A stretch of 10,666 bases of DNA from Prevotella sp. (lineage in GTDB: Bacteria > Bacteroidota > Bacteroidia > Bacteroidales > Bacteroidaceae), in contig JAEEZP010000051.1 in assembly GCA_016291915.1 (NCBI GenBank), positions 1 to 10,666 on the forward strand. Reading direction: 5' to 3'. The position numbers and the translations under genes were made by a program. Of the stretch, positions 1 to 7,421 are shown piece after piece. The notes beneath the pieces are model-generated. The model saw only the letters and a list, made by a program, of their open reading frames with translations, was not told the origin of the DNA and made no database searches. Numbering within the stretch: position 1 is the stretch's first letter; every line of letters starts with the position of its first letter.

Positions 1-1022
1 AGGCTACGAATTCTAAAAAGAAAGAAATCGGAACGGGTATCGGGCTCAGCCTCACCCGTTCGATCATTGATCTTCATCACGGTATCATCAAAGCGTCAAA
101 CAACAAAGAAGGTGGTGCTCATTTCTGGCTGACATTCCCAATAGACAAGGACCTTTATCGTGAGGAAGACTTCGATGTATCAACAGATAATCAGATCGTT
201 ACGGATGTCCTTCCCTCCACCTTAAAGAACGAGGAACTAAATATTGAGAAGAAACATACTGTATTGTTGGTGGAAGACAATGACGAAGTACGTAAATATA
301 TTGCCGACTGCCTAGAGCCTTATTTCTATGTCATTGAAGCTTCGGATGGAAAGATGGGACTGTCTAAAGCATCCGAGAAGATACCAGATGTGGTGGTCAG
401 TGATGTGATGATGCCCAAGATGGATGGTTTGGAGATGTGCAAACACATCAAAGAGGATATGTTGATCGGACATATTCCCGTCATTCTCATGACAGCCAAA
501 TCATTAACGGTACACATCATAGAAGGTTATGCGACAGGTGCCGACGATTATATCGTCAAGCCCTTTAATATCGATATCCTTATCTACCGTATTAAAAATA
601 TCATTGATGCCCGCAGCAAACTGAAGGAGAAATATGGAAAGACCTTCTCGCCCGAAGCCATCAGCATTGATTATACTGAAGGCAGCGACAGGTTTATTCA
701 GAAATTCTTCTCCGTCATAGAGGAGAATCTTTCCAATGCGGATCTCAACGTTGATATGATCTGTAAAGAGATTGGTGTCAGCAGGACCAATCTCTATCGA
801 AAGATGAAGACCGTGACAGAGCTGTCACCAATAGAGTTGATCCGCAACAAACGATTGGATGCTGCTGCCCATCTGCTATTACATTCCGATCTGAGTATCT
901 TTGATATTGCCGTAAGGACAGGGTTCAACAGCCAGGCATATTTCAGCAAATGTTTTAAGTCTGTTTATGGATGTGCGCCCAGTGAATATACCGAACAGGA
1001 GAAGAAAGCTGTAGAATCATAG
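1..1022 (+). CDS. Hybrid two-component system regulator (kinase end, receiver, AraC HTH), 5'-truncated
   Basis: The reading frame is open from base 3, so the start lies before the window and 339 residues are visible. Residues 9-18 contain the GTGIGLSLT G2 box of a HATPase_c kinase domain, followed by the usual last strands (GGAHFWLTFP). A linker leads to a receiver domain at about 88-200, with the acidic pair E91/D92, phospho-acceptor D134 in VSDVMMP, T164 in LMTAK and K186 in VKPF, all intact. Residues ~237-339 form an AraC-type double helix-turn-helix (VSRTNLYRKMK, then FDIAVRTGFNSQAYFSKCFK). Kinase, receiver and AraC domains in one chain define the Bacteroidota hybrid two-component systems, inner-membrane sensors that bind a periplasmic oligosaccharide and switch on a neighbouring PUL. 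The sensor part is out of view, so the ligand is unknown. Control of the downstream enzyme genes is inferred from proximity. The TTG at 264 is not a real start, because homologous kinase sequence continues upstream in frame. Confidence 0.95.
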   Translation, partial: ATNSKKKEIGTGIGLSLTRSIIDLHHGIIKASNNKEGGAHFWLTFPIDKDLYREEDFDVSTDNQIVTDVLPSTLKNEELNIEKKHTVLLVEDNDEVRKYIADCLEPYFYVIEASDGKMGLSKASEKIPDVVVSDVMMPKMDGLEMCKHIKEDMLIGHIPVILMTAKSLTVHIIEGYATGADDYIVKPFNIDILIYRIKNIIDARSKLKEKYGKTFSPEAISIDYTEGSDRFIQKFFSVIEENLSNADLNVDMICKEIGVSRTNLYRKMKTVTELSPIELIRNKRLDAAAHLLLHSDLSIFDIAVRTGFNSQAYFSKCFKSVYGCAPSEYTEQEKKAVES

Positions 1023-1038
1023 GATTACCCATATACTG

Positions 1039-1077
1039 AAAAAGGAGTGAAATGCCCTCACAGGTTGTTTCACTCCT
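1039..1077 (-). terminator. Hairpin terminator of the leftward GH95/beta-helix operon
   Basis: AGGAGTGAAA at 1043-1052 pairs perfectly with TTTCACTCCT at 1068-1077 around a 15-base loop, giving a 10-bp stem. Read on the minus strand the stem is followed at once by TTTT (1042-1039), which fits a short intrinsic terminator about 40 bases after the stop codon of the beta-helix gene. On the plus strand the stem is followed by AATAATAC, with no T run. The hairpin may still help end or protect the convergent regulator transcript, but the minus-strand reading is better supported. Confidence 0.6.
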
Positions 1078-1115
1078 AATAATACTATATAACTAATAAC
1101 CAAAACAAGAACTCT

Positions 1116-2669
1116 TTAATATCCAATAGCACGAACGGCTTCTTTACCTAAACGTTCCTGCAATTGTGTCAGGTAGAGACTCTGTGGAGTAACAGGGATG
1201 TCGTAGCAATCATATTCTCCTTCAGGAAGCATAGGGCCCTCTTTGGCAAAAGGTCGCCGCTGCACCACCCGTTTACCTTTACATCCTATCATCCAGTTTA
1301 AGGTTCCTGGAGGATTCTGATTAATGAGAATCTTTGCATCACAGTTCCAGGCTACGGCCCATGCTGTTCCCCAGCCATGACCGGAACCCATCTCTCCTCT
1401 ATTAATGAAGTCGATGCCTCCTTCCGGCAACTCACAGTTATCAAACAGAAATGCCGTACTCCACCGCTGGTGCCCCTCTACCCTACCGTTTCCTAAAAAA
1501 CGACAGTTAAGCATGACGATAGGACCCATTATTCTTGCTCCTACACCCACAAACCAGATATTATCCCCTTTTACAGAACATTGGTCTAGTAACACTTGAG
1601 TAGCATTAGGAGCAAACTCTGCCGGTTTGGAGGATCCCTGGTGTAAAGCATTCCTGATAACGTTCACCTTTCTCAGTGTTATTCTTTTACCTGAAACACC
1701 CACACTCTCCATCGTCTCGTATAAATCGAGGTTCTGTGCCCAGCAGTCTTCACCATTGATACGTAACCCAAAGTATTTTGCAACAGTGTGGTTGACAGCC
1801 TGATCGGGAGAGACAATAACAAGGTTTTCCACGCCAGCATGCCGCAAACGACTACCATTAGCATGACCGACAATCGTCTCATCGTTTGTAAAACGCTTAT
1901 CAAAAGCATCGGCAAGAGGTTCTTTTAAAATGATAGTATTTCCCTCAACTTGTTGAACTGTTCTTTCTGTTATTAATTTAGAGTCCACAGCCAACCATGT
2001 CTGGTGTTTACCGTCTCGCCACATGTCATCCATGTGCATATACTCGACCCATTTCTTTGTCACTGGTTTGCTAATAAAGATGATATCACCAGGCTTGAAA
2101 GAAGAAGCATCGGTAACATGCAAATGATACGTTCCGAAAGGCACATAGCTGTCGGTAACCTTAACGCCTGCTCCCTTGTCAAATGATGGTCGTGTTGTAT
2201 TTGTGTTACGCAAGACTATCGCGGTATGTTTTTCACCACCCATACGGATAATACTCTTTTTCTCTCCATTGACAACAGTTCCACGAAGGACAACACCATC
2301 AGCACTTATTTGAATACTTCTATTACAAGGATATTCACCGGCAGACAACAAGACTGCGCCACGAAAACCATTTTTCATTGGTAAGGCAGAAACTTCGTCT
2401 ATCGCCTTTTGAATGACAGTGGTATAATCGGTCACGCCTATGGCAGGTGATACCACCTTCTCTGTTTTTACCTTCGGCAAGGCGACGCCACCACCTTCAT
2501 AACCAGCATGAGAGAAATCCATGATACGGTCACCCCGCTCCGTTGTCATATAATTGAGTTTTCCATCATCTGACGGGAACACCCAGCGACTCACTTGTTG
2601 GCCGTATCCACACAAGACAAACACTGTAACTGCCAACAAAAAAGCCATCCGATAAATACTGTTCCTCAT
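1116..2669 (-). CDS. Secreted right-handed beta-helix protein, pectate-lyase-like (candidate polysaccharide lyase or hydrolase)
   Basis: The 517-residue protein starts with a Sec signal peptide (basic MRNSIYR, hydrophobic core to ~20, likely cleavage near GYG-QQ). Cys20 lacks a good lipobox because Leu precedes it, so a lipoprotein is less likely. Residues ~48-130 resemble the opening of the Pectate_lyase_3 group: DFSHAGYEGGGVALP, then a DYTTVIQKAID helix, then strands with GAVLLSAGEYPCNRSI. The rest (~270-465) is a ladder of short beta strands and turns, as expected of a parallel beta-helix. A distinctive block at ~400-463 holds HQRWSTAFLFDNC, GSGHGWGTAWAVAWNC and QNPPGTLNWMIGC; its His, Trp and acidic residues are the best candidates for an active site. 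I do not recognise a characterised member, so the reaction is open: lyase or glycosidase (beta-helix glycosidase families such as GH28, GH110 and GH141 exist). It is the second gene of an operon, 24 bases after GH95, with AAGG about 5 bases before its ATG. Confidence 0.8.
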   Translation of the reverse strand: MRNSIYRMAFLLAVTVFVLCGYGQQVSRWVFPSDDGKLNYMTTERGDRIMDFSHAGYEGGGVALPKVKTEKVVSPAIGVTDYTTVIQKAIDEVSALPMKNGFRGAVLLSAGEYPCNRSIQISADGVVLRGTVVNGEKKSIIRMGGEKHTAIVLRNTNTTRPSFDKGAGVKVTDSYVPFGTYHLHVTDASSFKPGDIIFISKPVTKKWVEYMHMDDMWRDGKHQTWLAVDSKLITERTVQQVEGNTIILKEPLADAFDKRFTNDETIVGHANGSRLRHAGVENLVIVSPDQAVNHTVAKYFGLRINGEDCWAQNLDLYETMESVGVSGKRITLRKVNVIRNALHQGSSKPAEFAPNATQVLLDQCSVKGDNIWFVGVGARIMGPIVMLNCRFLGNGRVEGHQRWSTAFLFDNCELPEGGIDFINRGEMGSGHGWGTAWAVAWNCDAKILINQNPPGTLNWMIGCKGKRVVQRRPFAKEGPMLPEGEYDCYDIPVTPQSLYLTQLQERLGKEAVRAIGY

Positions 2670-2693
2670 AAATACCTTATCTAATAATGTAAC

Positions 2694-5222
2694 TTAAAAA
2701 CCGTAAGTATTATTCTTTTTCGTGTGTAACGACAAGATATGAAGTCCGTCCATATTGACAGAAGTGTCAACAGGCATAGAATCTTTCAAAAGAGGAGATG
2801 GATGTGTCTGCATCAACTGAACATCTTTGTCTGAAGCAAGTGCCTTCCCATATCTTAAGGAGGAAGCCACGACACAGTCACCGCCCTGGGTGGAACGAAT
2901 AGTCAGGTGGGTGATAACACCATTATCCCAACTCATATCTACGATAAAGCCACCACGTGCACAGAGTCCTTTCACTGAGCCGCACTGCCACTGATCAGGC
3001 AAAGCAGGGAAGAGATGGATATACCCGGCATGACTCTGGATGAGCATCTCTGCAATACCTGCTGTACCGCCGAAGTTCCCATCAATCTGAAATGGTGGAT
3101 GAGCATCGAAGAGATTAGGATAAGTGCCGCCACCTTTGGTTGCCGTTCCGGTTACCCTTACCATCTTTAAACCATTCCTCAGCATCCGATAAGCGTGATT
3201 GCCATCCTCCAGCCGTGCCCAGAAATTAATCTTCCATGCCATCGACCAGCCGGTTCCTCCATCGCCTCGTAACAACAGCGTGTTCCTACAAGCATCAGCC
3301 AGTTGATAATCTCTGCGCGGCAATATCTGTTGCCCGGGATGCAGTCCAAAAAGATGCGAGGCATGACGGTGTTGCGGATCTTGTTCTTCAAACTCTTCAG
3401 ACCATTCCAACAACTGTCCCTTAGACCCTATCTGATAAGGGAACAGATGAGTAACAACCTCCTTAATATCCAAAGACTTGACATGAAGGATATCTGCTGC
3501 TCTCAGATAGTTATAAAACAGGTCTTTCACCAATGCCATGTCCATAGTAGAGGCTTTTGAAACAGACCCTTCTATGCGCTTCCCTTCTTTATCACGATAA
3601 TAGAAACGGTTCTCAGGAGAGGTAGAGGGGTTCGTTACCCAATAACCACTTTTGTCTTTCTGCAACCATTGCAACAGGAAACGCACTGAGCCTTCCATCA
3701 GAGGGAAGGCAGTATCACGAAGATATCCTATATCACCAGTAAAAAGATAATGATCAAAGAGATTCTGACAGAACCATACCCCTCCCATTGGCCAACACGA
3801 CCACCGCGGGGCTCCCTTCGGATCGGCAGCATAACCACCGGTAGGATTCGTCATTGCCCAAGCATCGGAGTTATGATGTGCAGTCCAGCCTTCAGAGATG
3901 TGATAATTAACCTTGGCAGTTTTCTCTCCATTCACGGATAATCGCTTGACAAAATCTGCCAACGGACTGAAACATTCTGAAAGATTAGTCACATCTGTAG
4001 GCCAATAATTCATCTCTGTATTGATATTGATGGTATAATTGGAGCCCCAAGAAGGAAAGACATGTCGGTTCCATATTCCCTGCAGGTTGGTGGGTAAGCC
4101 ACCAGCCCGGGATGCAGCAATGGTCAAATAACGTCCGTATTGAAAATAAAGTACTGGTATTCCCTGATCACGATCATCCTTCTCAAAACTCATAAGACGC
4201 TGATCGGTAGGCAGTTTCTCTTTCGTACCCTGCACTTTACCCAATGACAGTTCTACACGTCCGAAAAGAGACTGGTAATCTGAAAGATGGTTGCTTAACA
4301 GTTTATCATAGGAGATACCCTTCAGTTTGTCCAATGTGGAAAGGTTCAAAGCAGAAGGTTTTATCGATTTCGAGATAACAGCCTTACTGTTTGCATCGTA
4401 GTTGGTTGCTCCGGAAATGAGCAATGTCACCTCATTGCCTGCTGATATGGTCAGTCGCTGATCCTGAAAGCTTAACTGTGCATCTTCTTCCAACACACGG
4501 ATACGCATCTCAAAATCTAATCCCAGCTCTTGATCATACACCAGTTGCATAGGATCATAGTCACGAGCAGCAACATAAATAGGAGCTTTCCCTTTTAAGA
4601 TATAATCTTGATGGTCTGAGAAAGACAGTTCATAGCGAAGGTCACTTGTCAACTGTACATCGAAGCGCATACCCTTTTTGCCCTTTTTCTGCAGATGAAC
4701 AACCATCACCTGATCGGGGTAAGAAATAAAAGTAGTTCGCTCATAAGCGTCTGTCCCCACCCTGTACATCACTTTACTGACAGCCGTGCGAAGATCCAAC
4801 TCCCTACAATACTGACTGACAATGGTGTCGTGGTGCATATTGATGAATAAATCACCCATGGGAAGATAACGGGCTGAGTAAGGACCTTGCGCATGTTCTT
4901 TCCACAACTGTTCGGCTTTGGCATAATCACCATGATCTACGGCTTCTCTCACCAACGACAAGACAGCATAAGCTTCTTCGTTATTCCCATCACGTGGAAC
5001 GCCCGACCAGAGTGTTTCCTCATTCATCTGATAATGCTCTTTCGCTGCATTACCGAATACCATGGCTCCTAATCGTCCATTACCTAAAGGCAATGCCTCC
5101 TCCCACATCTGTGCAGCTTGCTGATACCACAGTTTTAAGGCAGAAGGTGCGGCACTTAAATTCATTGCCGCTCCCAACAATGCGAGGACTGCCAATCTAT
5201 GAATATTCATTCTTTTCTTCAT
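2694..5222 (-). CDS. GH95 family glycosidase, predicted alpha-L-galactosidase or alpha-L-fucosidase
   Basis: Family GH95 enzymes are inverting exo-glycosidases that remove terminal alpha-L-fucose or alpha-L-galactose. From the ATG at 5222 the protein has 842 residues, near the usual family length. It has a signal peptide (MKKR, then LAVLALLGAAMNLSAA, cleavage near 25), the N-terminal beta-sandwich opening (LWYQQAAQMWEEALPLGNGRLGAM, residues 31-54), then an alpha/alpha-barrel. Catalytic elements are all present: N399 and N401 in TININTEMNYWP, acid E537 in STSPEN, and D714 in QIDGNFG, which with the asparagines activates water. T397, two residues before N399, sits where I recall fucosidases having His; Thr is linked to L-galactose preference. 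The frame stays open to 5324, but a TAnnTTTG promoter box at 5246-5239 lies inside that extension and the signal peptide begins at 5222, so the longer form is unlikely. An ATG at 5210 is a second possible start. First gene of the leftward operon; presumed periplasmic. Confidence 0.93.
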   Translation of the reverse strand: MKKRMNIHRLAVLALLGAAMNLSAAPSALKLWYQQAAQMWEEALPLGNGRLGAMVFGNAAKEHYQMNEETLWSGVPRDGNNEEAYAVLSLVREAVDHGDYAKAEQLWKEHAQGPYSARYLPMGDLFINMHHDTIVSQYCRELDLRTAVSKVMYRVGTDAYERTTFISYPDQVMVVHLQKKGKKGMRFDVQLTSDLRYELSFSDHQDYILKGKAPIYVAARDYDPMQLVYDQELGLDFEMRIRVLEEDAQLSFQDQRLTISAGNEVTLLISGATNYDANSKAVISKSIKPSALNLSTLDKLKGISYDKLLSNHLSDYQSLFGRVELSLGKVQGTKEKLPTDQRLMSFEKDDRDQGIPVLYFQYGRYLTIAASRAGGLPTNLQGIWNRHVFPSWGSNYTININTEMNYWPTDVTNLSECFSPLADFVKRLSVNGEKTAKVNYHISEGWTAHHNSDAWAMTNPTGGYAADPKGAPRWSCWPMGGVWFCQNLFDHYLFTGDIGYLRDTAFPLMEGSVRFLLQWLQKDKSGYWVTNPSTSPENRFYYRDKEGKRIEGSVSKASTMDMALVKDLFYNYLRAADILHVKSLDIKEVVTHLFPYQIGSKGQLLEWSEEFEEQDPQHRHASHLFGLHPGQQILPRRDYQLADACRNTLLLRGDGGTGWSMAWKINFWARLEDGNHAYRMLRNGLKMVRVTGTATKGGGTYPNLFDAHPPFQIDGNFGGTAGIAEMLIQSHAGYIHLFPALPDQWQCGSVKGLCARGGFIVDMSWDNGVITHLTIRSTQGGDCVVASSLRYGKALASDKDVQLMQTHPSPLLKDSMPVDTSVNMDGLHILSLHTKKNNTYGF

Positions 5223-5238
5223 ATTTATACTTTTGTTG

Positions 5239-5246
5239 CAAATATA
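5239..5246 (-). promoter_or_regulatory. Bacteroidota -7 promoter box (TATATTTG) for the GH95 operon
   Basis: The minus strand reads TATATTTG, a full match to the Bacteroidota primary sigma -7 consensus TAnnTTTG. Transcription would begin around 5230-5234, giving a leader of roughly 10 bases to the ATG at 5222 or about 22 to the ATG at 5210. The nearest upstream TTTG is about 35 bases away, too far to be a normal -33 element, so activator help is plausible. The box supports a GH95 start downstream of it. Confidence 0.5.
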
Positions 5247-5289
5247 TACAAGACACACCGATATATGAGATAATATCGTATCAAAACTT

Positions 5290-5300
5290 ATAAAAAACAT
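5290..5300 (+). repeat. Direct repeat ATAAAAAACAT, copy 1
   Basis: The 11-base sequence ATAAAAAACAT occurs here and again at 5359-5369, 69 bases apart and in the same orientation, both within the divergent promoter region. It could be a regulator half-site, but its low complexity makes chance repetition possible. Confidence 0.3.
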
Positions 5301-5358
5301 ACCACTAGCCTTACTGATTGGCAAAATTTGAACTATTTTTCAACAAAATGAGAAAATA

Positions 5359-5369
5359 ATAAAAAACAT
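5359..5369 (+). repeat. Direct repeat ATAAAAAACAT, copy 2
   Basis: Second exact copy of the 11-base sequence at 5290-5300. It ends 16 bases before the -7 box of the rightward operon, so it overlaps the position where a -33 element or an activator contacting RNA polymerase would sit. Confidence 0.3.
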
Positions 5370-5385
5370 TCTGTTGTTATTAAGG

Positions 5386-5393
5386 TATCTTTG
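5386..5393 (+). promoter_or_regulatory. Bacteroidota -7 promoter box (TATCTTTG) for the lyase/GH29 operon
   Basis: TATCTTTG is a full match to the Bacteroidota -7 consensus TAnnTTTG and ends 15 bases before the ATG of the PL8-type gene, implying a very short leader of about 9 bases. There is no TTTG at the expected -33 distance, as would suit an activator-dependent promoter. Confidence 0.55.
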
Positions 5394-5408
5394 TACAAAA
5401 CATAAGGG

Positions 5409-7409
5409 ATGGGAAAGAAATATATACTTATCGTGTTATGTGTAGCATGTTTTGCTATCATTGCCAAAGGGGATGATATCACCACTTTAAAATCCAACTA
5501 CCTGAGGATGTTGGTACCTCAAAAGACGGATAAAGACACCCTGCTTAATGACCTGATCCAATTACCAATGGAACAGCACATCGGTGATCAGATGGTACAA
5601 GAACTGATGAATAAATATCCGTTGAATACAGAGAAGATCAACCGTTATCTATCATTCATACAAAATGACGGTTCTTTCTCAGACATCAACTATCAAGATG
5701 AGAAACGCACCTCATGGGAACCGAAGCAACATGCTGAACGTACCCTTGAATTATGTAAACTCTACGCTTCGGATACCACGCCTTATTATCATAACGAGAA
5801 GGTCAAAAAAAACATCCATCAGCTGTTACAGTTTTGGTTTGAGAATATGCCTGTATGTAAGAACTGGTGGCAGAATGAGATAGGTATTCCCCGTACCTTA
5901 GGACAAGCCTTTCTGATAGTAGAAGACCAACTGAATGAGCAGGAACGACAAGGAGCACTGGCCGTTATGAATAAAGCGCATTTCGGTATGACCGGACAAA
6001 ACAAGGTATGGTTAGCCTCCAATATGATGATAAAAGGTTTGCTTACCCAGGATGAGTATCTGGTAAGACAAGCCCGCGACACGATTGTCTCCGAGATAAC
6101 GATCAGCGGGACTGATGGCATCCAACCCGATTGGAGCTATCACTTGCACGGTCCACAACAACAGTTTGGTAATTATGGACTGGCTTTTCTCAGTAGTATG
6201 ACCTTCTTTTACAAACTCTTTGAGAATACCACGTATCAACTGAACAAAGAACAGCGTTCTATCCTTGTCAATCTGATTGACAACGGTTACCGTTGGGTAA
6301 TATGGCACAGAAGGATGGACATCAGTTCTTTAGGCAGACAGTTGTTTATGAGAGCCTCAACACACAAAGGATATATGACGGCCTTCTGCGCACAGGATCT
6401 CGGAATGACAGGATTTCCCTTGAAAGGAAATCCGCTAGTAGGTCATAAACACTTTCCATATTCCGACTATACCATCCATCGTACACCCTCATGGATGGCA
6501 TCTGTGAAGATGCATTCATGCAGGACGATCGGTTCTGAACATGTTAACGAAGATAACATAAGAGGATTCTATTTAGGAGATGGAGCTACCTATTTCTATA
6601 TTGACAGTGATGACTACATGGACGCCTTCCCCTTCTGGGACTGGAGAAAAGTACCCGGAACCACGGCTTTTGAATCAACCATCCCAGTAGAACTGAAGGG
6701 CAGAGGTAATCGTAACAGCAGTGCTATGGTAGGAGGTATCAGTGACGGACTGTATGGCATCAGTGCCATGGACTATGCCCGGGATAACCTCTACGCCAAG
6801 AAAGCATGGTTTTTTACGCCCGATGCTGTTATCTGTTTGGGAGCAGACATCCATTCCGACAGTCTTCTCCATGTAACTACTGCCATCGACCAAAGGACAG
6901 CCCACGGTCAATTATATAATGTTACTAACAAGCATCCACTATCGATTTCTGAAAAGACAGCTTTGCGGAGAGCACGTCTTTTCCATGATGGTATCGGCTA
7001 TGTCATGCTTCAGGAGGGCAGATTGTTTGCTGAGTCTGCTGAACGTGAAGGACAATGGGCTGACAATATGGGAGTGTACAAGCCGGAAACGATTCATGGA
7101 AAGATCACTTGCATATACATTGACCATGGAGCACAGCCAAGGGAGGAATCTTACGCATATATGATCATGCCCCATACAACATCCCAGGCCGTGGCAAGTT
7201 TCAGAGAGAAAAATCTTGAGATTATCAGGAATGATGCCCATTGTCAGGTAGTGGGCGGGAAAGTTATGAACAACGATTACTGGGGCGTGTTCTATACGCC
7301 GTGTAGCCTCAAGATAAAAAAGACGCAGTTATCTATTTCACAACCTGGCGTGTATCAGTTCCGGATAGTAGGGAAAAATATAAGTATTATACAATTACAT
7401 ATCTTTTAA
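5409..7409 (+). CDS. PL8-type polysaccharide lyase (chondroitin AC / hyaluronate / xanthan lyase superfamily)
   Basis: PL8 enzymes cut uronic-acid-containing polysaccharides by beta-elimination at a 4-O-linked uronate, leaving an unsaturated sugar. The 666-residue protein is close in length to Flavobacterium (Pedobacter) heparinus chondroitinase AC (about 700). It has a signal peptide (MGKKYILIVLCVACFAIIAKG), an alpha/alpha toroid to ~365 and a beta-sandwich remainder. Visible family motifs are NWWQNEIGIPRTLG (152-165, substrate-stacking Trp pair), N198 in GQN, H247 and Y256 nine residues apart in DGIQPDWSYHLHGP...NYG, R310 in LGR, and E377/N380 before EDNIRGFYLGDG. These match N175, H225, Y234, R288 and E371 of chondroitinase AC in order and spacing, so the protein should be active. 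The exact substrate cannot be read off. The GH29 and GH95 neighbours point to a fucose- or L-galactose-bearing acidic glycan. First gene of the rightward operon; the next gene starts 12 bases after its stop. Confidence 0.92.
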   Translation: MGKKYILIVLCVACFAIIAKGDDITTLKSNYLRMLVPQKTDKDTLLNDLIQLPMEQHIGDQMVQELMNKYPLNTEKINRYLSFIQNDGSFSDINYQDEKRTSWEPKQHAERTLELCKLYASDTTPYYHNEKVKKNIHQLLQFWFENMPVCKNWWQNEIGIPRTLGQAFLIVEDQLNEQERQGALAVMNKAHFGMTGQNKVWLASNMMIKGLLTQDEYLVRQARDTIVSEITISGTDGIQPDWSYHLHGPQQQFGNYGLAFLSSMTFFYKLFENTTYQLNKEQRSILVNLIDNGYRWVIWHRRMDISSLGRQLFMRASTHKGYMTAFCAQDLGMTGFPLKGNPLVGHKHFPYSDYTIHRTPSWMASVKMHSCRTIGSEHVNEDNIRGFYLGDGATYFYIDSDDYMDAFPFWDWRKVPGTTAFESTIPVELKGRGNRNSSAMVGGISDGLYGISAMDYARDNLYAKKAWFFTPDAVICLGADIHSDSLLHVTTAIDQRTAHGQLYNVTNKHPLSISEKTALRRARLFHDGIGYVMLQEGRLFAESAEREGQWADNMGVYKPETIHGKITCIYIDHGAQPREESYAYMIMPHTTSQAVASFREKNLEIIRNDAHCQVVGGKVMNNDYWGVFYTPCSLKIKKTQLSISQPGVYQFRIVGKNISIIQLHIF

Positions 7410-7421
7410 ACATATCAACCC

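Larger units (their letters stand above)
5223..5408. promoter_or_regulatory. Divergent intergenic control region
   Basis: This 186-base AT-rich gap separates the GH95/beta-helix operon (leftward) from the lyase/GH29 operon (rightward). It holds one TAnnTTTG box pointing each way and two copies of an 11-base A-rich repeat. It is the only place in the window from which both enzyme operons can be driven, so a shared regulator site, perhaps for the AraC domain of the adjacent hybrid regulator, is expected here. That expectation is inference; no known operator sequence was recognised, and neither box has a clear -33 TTTG partner. Confidence 0.6.

Noticed and set aside
264..1022. A stand-alone response regulator of 252 residues starting at TTG 264
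   Set aside because: The frame is open upstream to base 3 and encodes kinase G2-box sequence, so this is the C-terminal part of a hybrid regulator.
1116..2669. Lipoprotein signal in the beta-helix protein (Cys20)
   Set aside because: The residues before Cys (FVL) do not fit a lipobox, which needs a small residue at -1; a standard signal peptide fits better.
5223..5324. N-terminal 34 residues of the longest GH95 reading frame
   Set aside because: They precede a normal signal peptide and contain the probable promoter; treated as untranslated.
5327..5344. Inverted repeat TTTGAA...TTCAAC as an operator
   Set aside because: Only five pairing bases in very AT-rich DNA; this is expected by chance.
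5819..6308. Minus-strand open frames inside the lyase gene
   Set aside because: They overlap a well-conserved PL8-type gene with all catalytic residues and show no recognisable domain; shadow frames.
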